Shown here piece after piece: positions 11,101 through 24,300 of a DNA stretch of 64,000 nucleotides. The stretch covers positions 18,230,220 to 18,294,219 of the forward strand of contig JAEMBT020000001.1 in NCBI GenBank assembly GCA_018873245.2, written 5' to 3'. The stretch's first letter is position 1. The number at the start of each line of letters is the position of its first letter. The position numbers and the translations under genes were made by a program. The notes beneath the pieces are model-generated. The model made no database searches, was not told where the DNA came from, and worked only from the letters and a program-made list of their open reading frames with translations. The DNA comes from Archegozetes longisetosus. Taxonomy: Eukaryota; Arthropoda; Arachnida; Sarcoptiformes; Trhypochthoniidae.

Positions 11101-14100
11101 GAACTGAATCTTATATTAAATTTTTCAAAATTCATTTGATCTGAAGGGAGCACAAGGACCTGCCGGACCTCCCGGACAGCCTGGAGAAGATGGAGATAAG
11201 GTTCGGTTATTACTTGTGTAAATTATATTCTTTGTTTCATATATTTTGTGCCTATTACAGGGAGAACAAGGAATTCCTGGAGAGAAAGGCTCTAAAGGAT
11301 CGATTGGAGAACCGGTGAATTCATTTGAATTAAGGTCTATTGTTTGTTTTCACTCATTTTGTTTATCATTTTCAGGGACCCATAGGTCCAATTGGAATAC
11401 AGGGCGAAATGGGTGAGAAGGGGCCCATTGGTCCAATGGGCGAACGCGGAGAACCCGGACAAATGGGCATACCTGGACCTAAAGGGGAAGATGGACCCGT
11501 TGGTCCTCGTGGAACGCCTGGAAATCAGGGAACACAAGTATTTCTATATGAACTTTAATTATTCAGTTTTCACAACTATCTTTTCAAAGGGTCTACCTGG
11601 ACCAGCTGGCCCGAGAGGAGAGAAGGGAGATCACGGCAAAATAGGTCCGCCTGGAGTTCCAGGACCTCCCGGTCCTCCAGGAGTTCCAGGTCTGACGTGA
11701 AGGCATCAATCTTTCAGCAAATCTGTTGAACTTTTTTTTTAATGATTTGTAACTATAGGCAGTGCGGGACAAGAAGGAGTGCCAGGACTTCCTGGGCCTG
11801 AAGGAAAGCCAGGTATGACTTCTTGAAATTGTTTGAAAAATTACTATAATCTATATTTTTAGGTCATAAGGGAGAGCCAGGACTTAATGGTATTCCTGGA
11901 CCTCCGGGAAAAGATTGTGATTCTGGTGAAGGTGGACCACCGGGACCTAAAGGTATTCTTCAGTTCGCTCTTCATTCGTCTATAATTTCCATAAACTTTT
12001 CAAGTTAATGAAAAAAGCTATTAAAATTGCTTATAAGTTAAACTTAATTAAACTTTTCCGAAAATCAAATATTTGTTTACAAATTTAATGTTTAATAGGA
12101 GACGAAGGGTTGCCAGGATTACCAGGACCTCCTGGAGAGAGAGTATAGAAATTCATTTTTCAATCATTTATTACTTAAATTTAACTTATTTTTATTCTGG
12201 TTAGGGTTTGCTGGGACCCGAAGGACCGAAGGGATCCCCAGGTTTGCCAGGATTTCCTGGTATTGAGGGCTCGCCTGGTTTACCAGGAATTAAGGTTTTA
12301 TTAGTACGTTATATTTGCTCTCTTTTGATAAGAATTTTATAACCAATAGGGAGAACCAGGTCTTAATGGTATTGATGGAAACCCAGGACCACCTGGCCCT
12401 GATGGTAGTCCAGGACCTCCAGGAAAGCAAGTAATTTAATGATACGATATCTTTCTCTTGTTGTGCATTTTATTTAATTTATTTTGCTTATGGAAACAGG
12501 GATTAACGGGATCTCCAGGAAAGCCAGGAGTCGATGGTCTGCCTGGACCTCAAGGAGATATTGGTCCAACAGGTACCGATAAGAGTTAACATTTAAATGT
12601 TAAGCTTGTTCACTAATAAATTTCAAACTATTGTGAGTTAAGGAGAGAAAGGAGATACAGGTATACCAGGAGAAAAGGGACAAATCGGTATTCAGGGTCC
12701 ACCTGGTCCTGTTGGGCCCATTGGTGAAACGGGACTCAGAGGACCACAAGGAATGGTACTTTTGCATCAATAATAACAATCTTATCAATATTAATTGATA
12801 TTACTTTGAAAGGCCGGAGAACCCGGACTGCCAGGACTCCCGGGCGAAGCTGGACAACCAGGACTTATGGCTAGTTTGTGATTAAGTTTACATTCAAGTT
12901 TTATCACTTATTTCATTAATATAGGGACTTCAAGGTATGCCTGGAGAAAAGGGTGACACTGGAGAAGGAGGTAATGCTTTTATGATGTCTTGTTCGGTCT
13001 AAGACTTAATGGTTAAAACTTTTTGACTAAAGGTCAGAAAGGACACAGAGGTCTGATGGGTCGCGCCGGCAGAAAGGTTTGTCTTTTATTAGCTGATCTT
13101 TTTTTCAAATCATTTACTTTTGATCATTCATTTCTAAGGGAGATGCTGGAGAAAAAGGAGAGCCCGGTATGAAAGGAGAGCCAGGACCTGTTGGCCCACG
13201 AGGAGATCCGGGACCTACTGGTCCAGAAGGTATTTTAGTGTAATAAGCGATTTTAATGTTGGTTAATGAAAGTTTATTAATTAAAGGCACGTCTGGTTCC
13301 CCGGGACAAGAGGGACAGCCAGGACCAGAAGGCGCTCCTGGACCCAAAGGACAAAATGGAAAGGACGGCCCACCCGGTGAACTAGGACCTCAGGGGGAGC
13401 CCGGATCACCAGGTACTATATTGAAATCGAAATTCTTTCTGATTTTGTTTTGATCAATTGTTTGACTCTCAGGACCTCCCGGAGAAGCGCCTCCCATCCC
13501 ACCAGAGATGCTGTTTGAAAGAGAAAATCCTTTTGGTTATCGACACAAAAGAGATACCGACCCAAAACTAAAGCACTACAACTCATTCTCACAAACATCT
13601 CAACCACAAACTCCTCTCATGCTTACTTCGTTCCTAAGTATGAAATGTTAAAACTCATTTCGTCAAACACTCAATATTTTTCTGATCAGATCCAAAGTAT
13701 AACAACAAAATAGGAAAGGATGGTGTAGACGATGAACTCAGAAATAAATTGATGACAGTCTACACGAGTATATATGCAATGCGTAAAGAAATCGATGGCA
13801 TGAAGAAACCAATCGGGACCAAATCAAATCCGGCGCGAAGTTGTCGTGATATCTATTATGCACATCCGACCTTTGATGACGGTCTGAATCTGATGAATCA
13901 ATAAGAAAATAACGAGTTAATCAAATTTCATCATTGGTAGGTTGGTATTGGATTGACCCGAATCTTGGCGTTTATGATGACGCGATTCATGTGTTCTGTA
14001 ATATGAGCGCAGGCGGACACACGTGCGTCAACGCTGACCAGCAAACAGCTTCGGTATGTCTCAAAGTTCAGTGATTGTCAGGTTTTGACAGAATAATTTC

Positions 14101-14603
14101 TTAAAGCACGCTCTGATCACATGGAAGAAAGAAAGGAATGAACGCTGGTTTAGTTCGTTGAGAAGTGGATTTAAGATAACTTATGACGTGGTCGGTTCAG
14201 TACAGCTGACATTCCTTCGGTTGTTGAGCAAAGAGGCCTATCAGAACTTCACTTATAATTGTGTCAACTCTGTTGCCTGGTTTTCACAGCCCAGTCGCTC
14301 ATATGATTTTGCCATCAAATTCATGGGACAAAACAGTCATGAGTTTGGTTATCGTTCTGTTAACAAACCAGAAGTCATTTCTGATGGATGCAAAGTATTT
14401 GATACATCATAATCAATGTTATGATTGATTTGAAATATTTGCTGTTTTTGAAATAGAGTAAAACTTCGGATGAAAATGAAACAGAGTTTAGAATTGATAC
14501 AAGCAAACCGATGCACTTACCGATCACTGACTTCTGGCCGGTGGACTACGGGTTAGCGAATCAAGCGTTTGGATTCAAAGTGGGACCCGTTTGTTTTAAC
14601 TAA
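5165..14603 (+). CDS. Fibrillar procollagen alpha chain, type V/XI-like
   Basis: Secreted fibril-forming collagen. By GT-AG phase I join 53 exons: 5165-5255 (signal peptide), 6242-6442, 6529-6779, 6843-7233, 7309-7394, 7532-7606 and 7666-7845 (N-propeptide), short Gly-X-Y exons from 7899-7938 to 13287-13412, then 13473-13637, 13690-13881, 13941-14053, 14107-14394 and 14457-14603 (COLFI). Allowing one lost base in each of two exons, the chain is 1738 aa with a helix of exactly 1014 residues (338 triplets), the canonical fibrillar length. Many exons are 27, 45, 54, 90 or 108 bp. The TSPN domain follows the signal peptide. The minor helix start [11 protein letters not shown] precedes a non-helical stretch, as in V/XI-type chains. 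Oddities are the two frameshifts, two GC-AG introns, a Gly-to-Cys triplet and loss of two propeptide cysteines. A possible AATAAA is at 14662. Confidence 0.93.
6242..7606 (+). other. Collagen N-propeptide: TSPN domain and acidic linker
   Basis: Five exons encode a laminin-G/TSPN-type globular domain: [10 protein letters not shown], a [10 protein letters not shown] cysteine motif, an [13 protein letters not shown] junction and [11 protein letters not shown], all typical of V/XI N-propeptides. From about 7050 the chain becomes a Asn/His/Gly then Asp/Glu-rich linker ([19 protein letters not shown]), with regularly spaced D residues up to 7233. A linker of this charge could bind calcium or cationic matrix; that is inference. 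Confidence 0.85.
7395..7531 (+). repeat. Degenerate TTAGG-like tract in a collagen intron
   Basis: The intron after exon 5 is filled by TTAGGTTAGG and variants (TTAGAT, GGATAGG), the arthropod telomere motif in degenerate form. Splice sites flank it cleanly. Confidence 0.8.
13473..14603 (+). other. Collagen C-propeptide (COLFI domain)
   Basis: Five exons encode the trimerisation domain. Recognisable are [40 protein letters not shown], a VQLTFLRLL strand, NFTYNCVNS with an N-glycosylation sequon, [16 protein letters not shown] and the terminal [11 protein letters not shown]. Six cysteines are present. Compared with the eight in human COL1A1, positions C2 and C3 (the interchain pair) are absent while C1, C4, C5, C6, C7 and C8 remain. 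Basic KR residues at about 13546-13551 may be the procollagen cleavage area; this is uncertain. Confidence 0.9.
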
Positions 14604-15646
14604 CGGTAATGCAAAGTTAATGCAAAGTTCTATTAACTAAACCAATTTGTAAGAATTGAAGAATAAAAACAAAGTCTATTATGAAATGAATGGAGAGTTG
14701 AAGATAGAGTATATTTCATTTGTATAAATTTGTACAATTTATTATTAATCAACTTCATCTAGACAACTAAACTAAGCCTTATTTTAATTCTTCTATATTG
14801 AAAGTTTGAAAAATAAAATTTTTAGATTATCATTATTCTTATCATTAAGTCAATCAGAGTGCCCATTAATGGGACAATTCGGGTTAGGTTAGGTTAGGTT
14901 AGGTCAGATCGGATTGTAGGTTTCAAGTTTGCATTTAATAGCATGGTTTGAACTCGAAATACTAATCTGATTGTTTGAGCTAATTAAACTTTCATCAAAG
15001 TAATGGCTAATTAACCTTAGAAGTAGTACTAATGCTCTTAATTAAAATGAGTGAAACAAAACGTTAAAAGCTGACGACTATTCTGAGCCTTTAATGTTAG
15101 GCTGTTTGTGCACTATGGCATTAATTAACATGAATTTTAGTGGAGTGAAGTTCAAATGAAGTAATTATCAAAATAACTAATTTATAGCAATTGAAAATGT
15201 ACATTTATTATTATAATAATTGCAACAAATTGTTTCAATTACAATACAATTAATAATAAAATGAGACAAACAATTAATAACAATTGACTGACAATAATTG
15301 AATAGTGAAAAAGCTTAATAATTAATAAGAAACAATGTTTTCTTACTGTTTATCTTAATTATATTAACAAATGACCACATTTGCTTTATTGCACTTTATA
15401 GCTAATCAAATTATCTTATAATTGCAGACAAATAAATATTTATCTCTCATCTTTTACCACTTATCTCTTATATGTTTTATGCTTTACCATTTTGTGTTTT
15501 ATATCTCATGTCTCTTTCTTATGTCTTATGTCTGTTTTGTGAGCTCTTAGTGTACAATAAATTTAACTTAACGTTTATAACCACATTAATCGAAAAGTCC
15601 AAAAATGAGATGAATTTTGTCTAATGAATTAATAGAAGGTTAAAGT
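14604..15646. other. Intergenic space between collagen and stomatin 3' ends
   Basis: The two genes are convergent. The stretch holds collagen 3' UTR with AATAAA at 14662 and 14812, and a short (TTAGG)n tract at 14882-14905. I see no gene. The minus-strand poly(A) signal of stomatin was not firmly located. Confidence 0.6.
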
Positions 15647-18600
15647 TCACGATACAGAAGGAATGGGGTCCTTCTTTATAAAACCCTTAAACAACTCCAT
15701 AGGAATCTAAGAATAAGAATAAGAATAAAATTAGCTTTCAAATTGCACTCTCTGACCATCTATTCTAAGCTCTACTTACAGGAAAAACAATCGTAGAATT
15801 CTTTTCAGCTGCAATAGAGCTCAATGTTTGTAAATATCTTAGTTGAAGCGCTGCTGGAGTGTCTGTGATCACTTCAGCTGCTTCTTTCAAAGCTCGAGAG
15901 GCCCTCTGCTCTCCTTCAGCAGCAATTACCTAAACATGGAATAGGATTGAGTGAAATAAAATCCAAAGTGAAATCATGTAATGCGAACCTTAGCCCTGGC
16001 TTCTCGGGCTGCCTCTGCTTCTGCTGCCATTGCGCGCTGTAATTGAACAGGCAGTCGAACATCTTTGCTATAATAATCATAATAATATTTCATACAAAAG
16101 CCGCTAATCAGCCAACAGATGACAAGTTCTTACATTTCAACTCTTTCGACTTTGACGCCCCACGGATCGGTTGCTTCATCAAGACTTGACTGCATCACAT
16201 GAGATATTGATTCTCTTTCGCTAAGTATTTGTGACAAATCTTTAGTTCCCAATACATTACGCAAAGTGGTGGCCGCCAAAAGTCTTGTCGATCGACCGTA
16301 ATCTTCAACATTAGACACTGCGACCGTTGCGTTACTAATACGATAATAAACTACAGCATCAACTGCAACAGTCACTGAGTCTTTTGATAGTATCTAATGA
16401 AGACAATCGTTTGTGTTTAGTATAGAATCATATGTTGTCATCTGATAGTATATTAAATTGTATTTTCATCTTATTTTATAGCTTTAATTATGCAGTTGAT
16501 CATTAGATGATGACTTTATTTTCATAATAGACTGCATCTCGTACAGTAAGAATGCAACATGTTGATTTTTCAACTTCTATTCCATTCTTTGCAACATACT
16601 TTATTAAGAATAAATTTATCTTATATTAAAGAAAATAATTATCTCAAACTTATCTTATGCATCGGTTGAAAAACTAGCAACATATTAAATTTGTTCTTTA
16701 ATTATCTCAAATTTATTCTATATATTAGCTGAAAAACTTGCGTATCAAGCATAAGATGACGAAAAAGTTAACCTTATATTGTTGATCAGAAGCAAAGAAC
16801 AAACATATCAACTATATGATAATTATTCAAAAGCTAATTTCTTCATTTTTTCAATGACATAATGACATTTGGCTAAATTATTTTCGTCAACAACTAATTT
16901 ATAAAACAGAAAATCATTATTGTCATGAGAATGAGGAGGAAAATATATATTTAATTAGCTTTAGCCTAAAACTAATCCATATTTTATATGGAATGAGGTC
17001 AAATATTCGAAATATTTCTATTAAAATAACCTTCAATATGAGATATTCTTCTTTGTTTCATTCAATTCTGTTTGTTTTAGTCTAACTTATAATGAAATGT
17101 TTAAGATGTAGAACAAAAACAAGTCATCATCGCGTGTCTGCTTCCCAAAACTCATAATTACAACAAAAAATAAATAATAAACTCATCTCTGCTATGGCGC
17201 AACCATAAAAATCATATTAATTCGATTTTTCATTACCTCTTGTGGTGGCACATCGAACGATACTGTTCTCAAGTCAACTCTAGAGAAAATATTAGAAAAA
17301 TTTCATTTTAATACTAGACATTCATTCAACACTCAAATTATGTAATTCTGCAGTTCTGCAATTCTGCTATTCTGTAATTCTGTTAATCATTAAGTGTAAG
17401 AATAATGTTCGCAAAGCACTTCAAAAACTTGTATTGATATGAAACACAACAACAGTATTTCTAAGCTTTTAAAGTTCTTTAAGATCTTTAAGATACTTAA
17501 AGGATCTGATAGGAGAAATATTGCGAAATAGTGAGATGTTGCTGTATAAGATGGACTGATATTTCACTAGACTCTAAAAATGGACTCAACTATTAAAGAT
17601 TAGAGAAGAAGTAGTTAAATATTAAATACTCTGTTCAATAATGGGCATTAGAAAACATTTGATCATTTATTCCAAGTTAATGGTATTTATGTGGTATATA
17701 TTTCGTTATAATTAATGATGCACATAACCTCGTTTTTTGTGCTTGAGCTCGGGCTTGGGCTCAAGCTCAAGCTCAAGCTCAAGCTCAAGCTCAAGCTCAA
17801 ACTTCAATTTGAATCTAAAAACCTGAGCATGGTCATCTTACATTGAGTCAATTTTGCATGAAATTTAATCAAAATCCGGAACATTCTGCCGGATTTGCGA
17901 CAATAATGCTTTGTTTGATTAAAATATTGTTGTAGATGGAAATCATGAATTTTTCGCATAATACGTTCACTTTAATGTCTTAATTTTGAGTTTGAGTCTG
18001 AGCTAGGTTCATAAACTCAACAGCTAGTCTGCATTTGAAGCTAGCTATAGCTCGAGCTATTGCATATCTTTAGTTGTATAACAGTCATTAGAAGCTCTCC
18101 GAACTTTTCACTCGAATATGGAACTATTAGAAAATAATATATCGTAAAAATAGTCATTAGGAAACCCAAGTTTTATTTTATTGCTTTTCGAATAACCTGA
18201 TTTGGCCATCACTCTTTTGGAATATATTTTCAACTTTTTTGATATCAAGTCCAATATTTTCAAACATATAGACTGCTTACTTTATGGCAGAAGACAGTTT
18301 GACGAAGTGTAAAATATTTGAATTGGATTTACACAAACACAGACAAAAATGTCTCTAATATTAATGTATTTTAAAATCGATAGATCGACCGTACCGTGAC
18401 TATCACCATAATTAGACTAATGATTTAGTTTTTTGGTTATTAGCTTATAGTAGTGCAGTGTTTTTTCTCATTCTAACCACAGTAGGATTCGTGTAATTTC
18501 TTCATTCTAATATTGCATCTTAGGCTTTTAAGCTAAAAATTTTCTCATCTAATCAATATTTCAACTAAATTTGAATTTTATCAAATCCCTACAGTTGTTT

Positions 18601-21239
18601 GAAGTTTATATTAACTTGAAATTTTGTACAAATACTATCATTTGAAGTGTGGGCAACTCAATCATAAATCATATCTGAGAGTAGATAAACTCATCAGATA
18701 TTAAAAATAAAGTATCAGTAATGCTAATCAGTTGTAGAAATATTTTCTAAAATTATTTTTCAAAACATTGAATTCGTTTTATAAATGAAGCGATTTCAAC
18801 AAAACTCATTGAATGTGTTGAGACTGCGTTTTTAAACTAATTCAACAAGTTATTTTATATTGTTCCCAAGACACGCGGACACATTATAATGATAATTACG
18901 TAAACTGTCAGCTTCTATAAATCTAACATTAATTTGATAAAGCTGTGCGAACTTCACATAGAAAGCTGCGTGCCTCAATAGAAAGCATACATTGTACGTG
19001 TTAAACTCACATACTAAATGATTAATGCATGCAATCTATAGATTTCAAATATTAGCCTTCATGTGACAAATTTTAGAATATATATCTAATAAGTAACAGG
19101 TAGATTGGGATAGTGAGAAATACAAGCCTTGTCACTTACTTGCAATAAGAGTCGATGCAAGGAATGATGAAAAAAATTCCGGGACCTTTAGCACCGCCTC
19201 TAACTAAAGAAGATAATTGAATAGAGACGAAAAATGTAAATGAATCATATACTGAAATGAACAGATGTGTTAATAATATATTTGACTGACCTAATCGACC
19301 CAAACGGAATATAACAGCTCTCTCATATTCTTGCACTACCTACTCATTTAAATAAACCAATTATTATAAGTTTGTTGATCTTTCCGATATTATATAATAT
19401 TTATAAGTGAATTATAAACTGTAGACTTTAGTTTATATCTTAATAAGCAATTTAAATATTTGATATTACAACTAATATTATCTAAAGCTAATGTTTTGTA
19501 GAAATGAGACTTGAATAAGAAAACTAAATTTAAATTATCAATAAACTTATAAAGTATTTGGAACATAAACTTAAATATTAATAGTTGTTTTGAAGCTGTT
19601 TTGAAGCGTTGATCAATTATTCAACGTTGTCAGCCATCTCTAAAACACTATATACTACATTGAATTTTTCATTAATGTCAAGTCGAACAAGATTACATAT
19701 GTGAGTTAATGTTATAGTAGATGTATATTCATTTGATATATATCTACTATATATATATATTTATTTTAAATAACTACTATGTCTTTTCTCTATATATGCA
19801 TTGTAAGATTAGTCCGTCTAGTGTTCCACTCAATCTACATTGTTGCATCTCTACTAACATACAAATTTATGCCAAACTATCATTCTTCTTTACCTAATAC
19901 ATTTCTTCTATATTTCTAAGTTTGGCTAGCTTCTCATCAAACAATACTGCAGCTGTTCGACACAACAGTTCGATTGTTTTACATTTCTATTTGAAGTTAT
20001 CTTTCAACTAAACTTTATTAAAGAATTTTAAGTCATATTGTAGATAGATTAACATAAGACTTTATGTATAGTAGTGGATAAGATAGTTGAGTTGAAATAT
20101 GTTGGAAAAGATTGAAAGTGTAGAAAAAGATTGAAATATTTGGGAAATGTTGAAAATATGTGCACTAACCTTAATGCAGAGAAACAAAGAGAATGGGAGA
20201 GTCACAATGATTAGTATCACAGAGATCACTGTCAGAAGAAAAGCACACAATCCTGGACTTTCGCCAACTGTTGCTGTAATTACAAAATACAATACATGTT
20301 ATTTAGTTAATTGTTCTCAACATTTTTGTAGAAATTACTTTCTTTTGTATTTAAGATGCATTTTTTGTCATGTCACGGAAATCAGATATGATAAATTAAG
20401 AGTATTTTATGAGAAGTTAAGAGTATATTAAGAGTATGTTAAGAGTATATTAACTGTATATTAACTGTATATTAACTGTATATTAGCTGTACTTTAACTA
20501 TACTTTAACTGTATTTTAGTATAAGATAGAAATGACAGCAAGCATTAATCATTACTTTGAAGTAGAGATACATATATACATATATGATATGATGATTGAT
20601 CATAGAATAAGTAATTCAATATATTTGTTTGACATAGACAACTATTGGAATAGTATTCACTAGCAAACCTTCATCATCGCTGTGGAACATAACTTGGGTT
20701 TCTTCTCTTGAATATGCAACTGGATGTCCTACATTCACACTCATTTCTTTTCTTTTTTGTTTAATACACTTTTGTTTCTTTCTTTACTTTTACTTTTAGA
20801 CTAGCACTCATTCTAGTTTTTTAATTCTTAGTACTTTCAACTTTTCAGCTTTCAACATACAACTTGCAACTTGCAACTTTCAACTTTCAACTTTCAACTT
20901 TCAGCTTGCAACTTTCAGCTTGCAACTTGCAACACTATACCTAACACATACGAATCTATTCACTAATGAATGATTGAAACGATACTAAATAGAGAAGTGA
21001 ATCACATATTTAATTGCTATACACTTAATAGAATATAAACGATATGGTGTATAGAGTTTGATGTATATCATATCTAAACAGAACAGCGACTGACAAAAAC
21101 ACTTCAACAGCCAATATAGTCAGAAAAAGACTAGTCGAATCAGAAGAGAGACTGTCTTGAAAGATGAATCAGCGAAGCAGCTCTTCTGCTAACTTGCTTT
21201 TTGTTATATGAGGGATTCTCTCTTCTCTTTTTCTTTCTT

Positions 21240-21307
<68 letters not shown>

Positions 21308-24300
21308 ATAGCTATAAAATATTTACTAACTTGTTCATCTTACATATCCTTAACTTGTTGATTATATATTCTATTAAATACTAGTAATTATTCATTAGCA
21401 TAAGTGATTATGTAACTTTAATTTAATCTAGTTTAATCTACTAATTGACAACATACCCACACTCCTATTACTCACTAACTGATAGTTATTTACCTAATGA
21501 TTCCATTGTTTAGCTATACATCTTACGTTTCACTTGACCTATCGACTAAACTTATTGACTATGACTTTAAACACCTGTCTATTTCCATCACTTCTATCAC
21601 TTCTCCTTCGATGACTTTCGAAAAACGTTGACAACTTATCACTCTAGCACACTATCTTTCTTGAAAATCTATACCACTAACTATTCTCCTAGAAATTATA
21701 TCACTTTTCATTTAGCTATTTATAAATGATTTGTCTCTACTTTACATACTTTTTGCAAATAATAGTTTTAATAAGTTTTATAACAAACAATTTGTTATCT
21801 AAACTGTTTCTCAACATTTTGTGCTATGCAATCATTCCTAAAAACGATAAAATAATTGAATCTAATTTTTATCATTACCATTACATCCATTTGATTGATG
21901 TCGCAAATTATTAGCTAGATGTAATGTTAAGTACTTTGTAAACTTAATAATCATCTATAGCAACCAGAACTCATCATCTTAACTTTCTTACATATTCTTT
22001 AATATAGTAATCAAAACTAATTTTAGGTCAAATTTCATAAGAAATTAGTGGAAGATTGAGATAATATGAATGAATTGATTGTTAAGTATATATAATAATA
22101 AAATTCAATATTATTGTATAAATGCGTTAAACACATAAATACTATGTTTCAACGCAAACAACAGCCCACTCACTACAACTACAAAAATAGATTCACTCGT
22201 AAAATAGTCTTCCTATTTATCACTCTATGTAACAAATAGACATCATGACAAAAACTAAACATTCTTTCATGCTTAACACACTCGACTTGTATATCACTTT
22301 GAAGGATCTTAAATTTTAAATCCATTTGATTCTTTTTCTAGATTGCTTTATAAGATTGTCTTCAAACAATGTTTCATTCTTTGATTCTTTGATTCTTTCG
22401 ATTCTTTCATTCTTTCATTCTTTATCTAATTGTTTTACTCTTTTCTACAAATAGTTTTTGTATTTCTTTAGTTTTATCTCTAGTCTAAATTAAAACTTAG
22501 CAAAACAATTATTAGAATTTCTCCAACATTTCAAACGAATATTTTGCAAGTAATTTACAAATTGTTTATAAGATTATTCTTTGCGCTCTATATATCTGCT
22601 AAAGTCTAAACACATTTTTGGATTTAACTCAAATGCACTTCTGTACAATTTGACGCATAATTAAATAATTTGATACACAATTAACTTGAAAAATACAAAA
22701 ATCAATGGATGGGACTATAAAAAGAGAATTAAATATGATTCTTACATCGGATATCATAACCAGGAATATCAACAGTTTGTTGACGTGTTAAGCCAGTAGG
22801 CGTATGTATTTGACGGCTATGCGTTTGCTTCTCTTCTGAACTCGAGTTTTTCATTTCAATCAAATTGTCAATAGAACTGGCCATTCATTACTTTATATCT
22901 AATTTATTATCTTAATACTTTATATAATCTATTTGATTATTATGTTCCACTTCATACACTTTATAAGTACTTGATGAATGTTTTAATCCTTTCATCCAAT
23001 TTAATAGATGTCCAAATATGTTATCAATTTGCAGTACATTCAAATCAAATTAAAGACACTGTTGGGTGATGTGTTCATTAACTGTTAATAACTTATATTA
23101 CAAGATAATAACGTAATAAGATCTGTCAAAAACTTGTCAGGATAGAGTTTCAAAAAGTTATATTTAGAGATCTAAAGTTTGACACTATAAACTTAGTTAA
23201 AGAATTATGTTCGATAGTTTGAAGACTAGCTTGATACTATAGAAAACTAGCTTGATACTATAGAAAACTAGCTTGATACTATAGAAAACTAGCTTGATAC
23301 TTTAGAAAACTAGCCTGACAGTTCAGAAATCTAACTTCATAGTTCAGAAAACTAACTTGATAGTTCCAAAACTAGCTTGATACTTCCCGAAACTAGCTTC
23401 ACACAGATTTAAGAGACCAGCGCACAAACCAAAGTGGAAACTTAATTTGAGAAATAGTCATTTTCTGACGTCTAATATGAAGACTGAGTAACCAAGACTA
23501 CAACCTGCACAACGTTTCATAAACAATCAATTCCTTTCATCAAACTGTTCTTTCATCTCATTAAAATCTATTCATTATTATTTTCATCTCACCAAAATCA
23601 TCACTAAAACATTTCTATAAGTTTCAACTTTTTAGGTATCTGTTTATTAACTCAATCATGCAGATAAATCAGTATTATATATATTATTTTGATGGAAAAT
23701 TTAATAATAAAGAAATATAACAGAAAACAAACTAACTACTAACTTCTCGATCGTCAGATTGAGTTTGTTGTATGTCGCGCATTTACTCAATTACATGACT
23801 TATGTTAATGATATATTGTTATGCTATTAGTTATATCAATATATCGATAAAAGATTAACTTGAGAGATATACACAAATAAAAACGCCAAACCTAAAACAA
23901 ATATAGTTGCAAATAATATGTTTTTCAATTGCGCTCTAGTATGATTTAGTAACCTTTTTTTAGATATTTTTATTGTAATTGTTTTCTGTAATTATGCTTT
24001 TGTATGAAATACTAACTTTTTAGATATACTAACTATAATTGTTTACTGTTATTATTTACTTCGTTCTTCTAGTTTGACCCAAAAAACACTCTTCAACAAA
24101 CTCTTACCTAACCTATCCACTGATCTCTCATATATAATCACAACTTATTGTCTCGAGACAACCCGATTCGTTAAGATTTATGCTGAAAAGCCTATTCTTG
24201 TAGAGGAATGAATTGACGAAAAGCATGTACACGAAGCAGACATCTATTTTGAGAAAGTACGTTTAATCAACATGATTTTCTCTAACTTTTAGATTGCGTA

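Noticed and set aside
5165..14603. Collagen gene as a pseudogene because of two frameshifts
   Set aside because: 51 other exons, all phases and the exact 1014-residue helix are preserved, so isolated sequence errors are more likely.
23223..23400. Regular repeats resembling a CRISPR array
   Set aside because: Direct tandem repeats without distinct spacers, in a eukaryotic intron.
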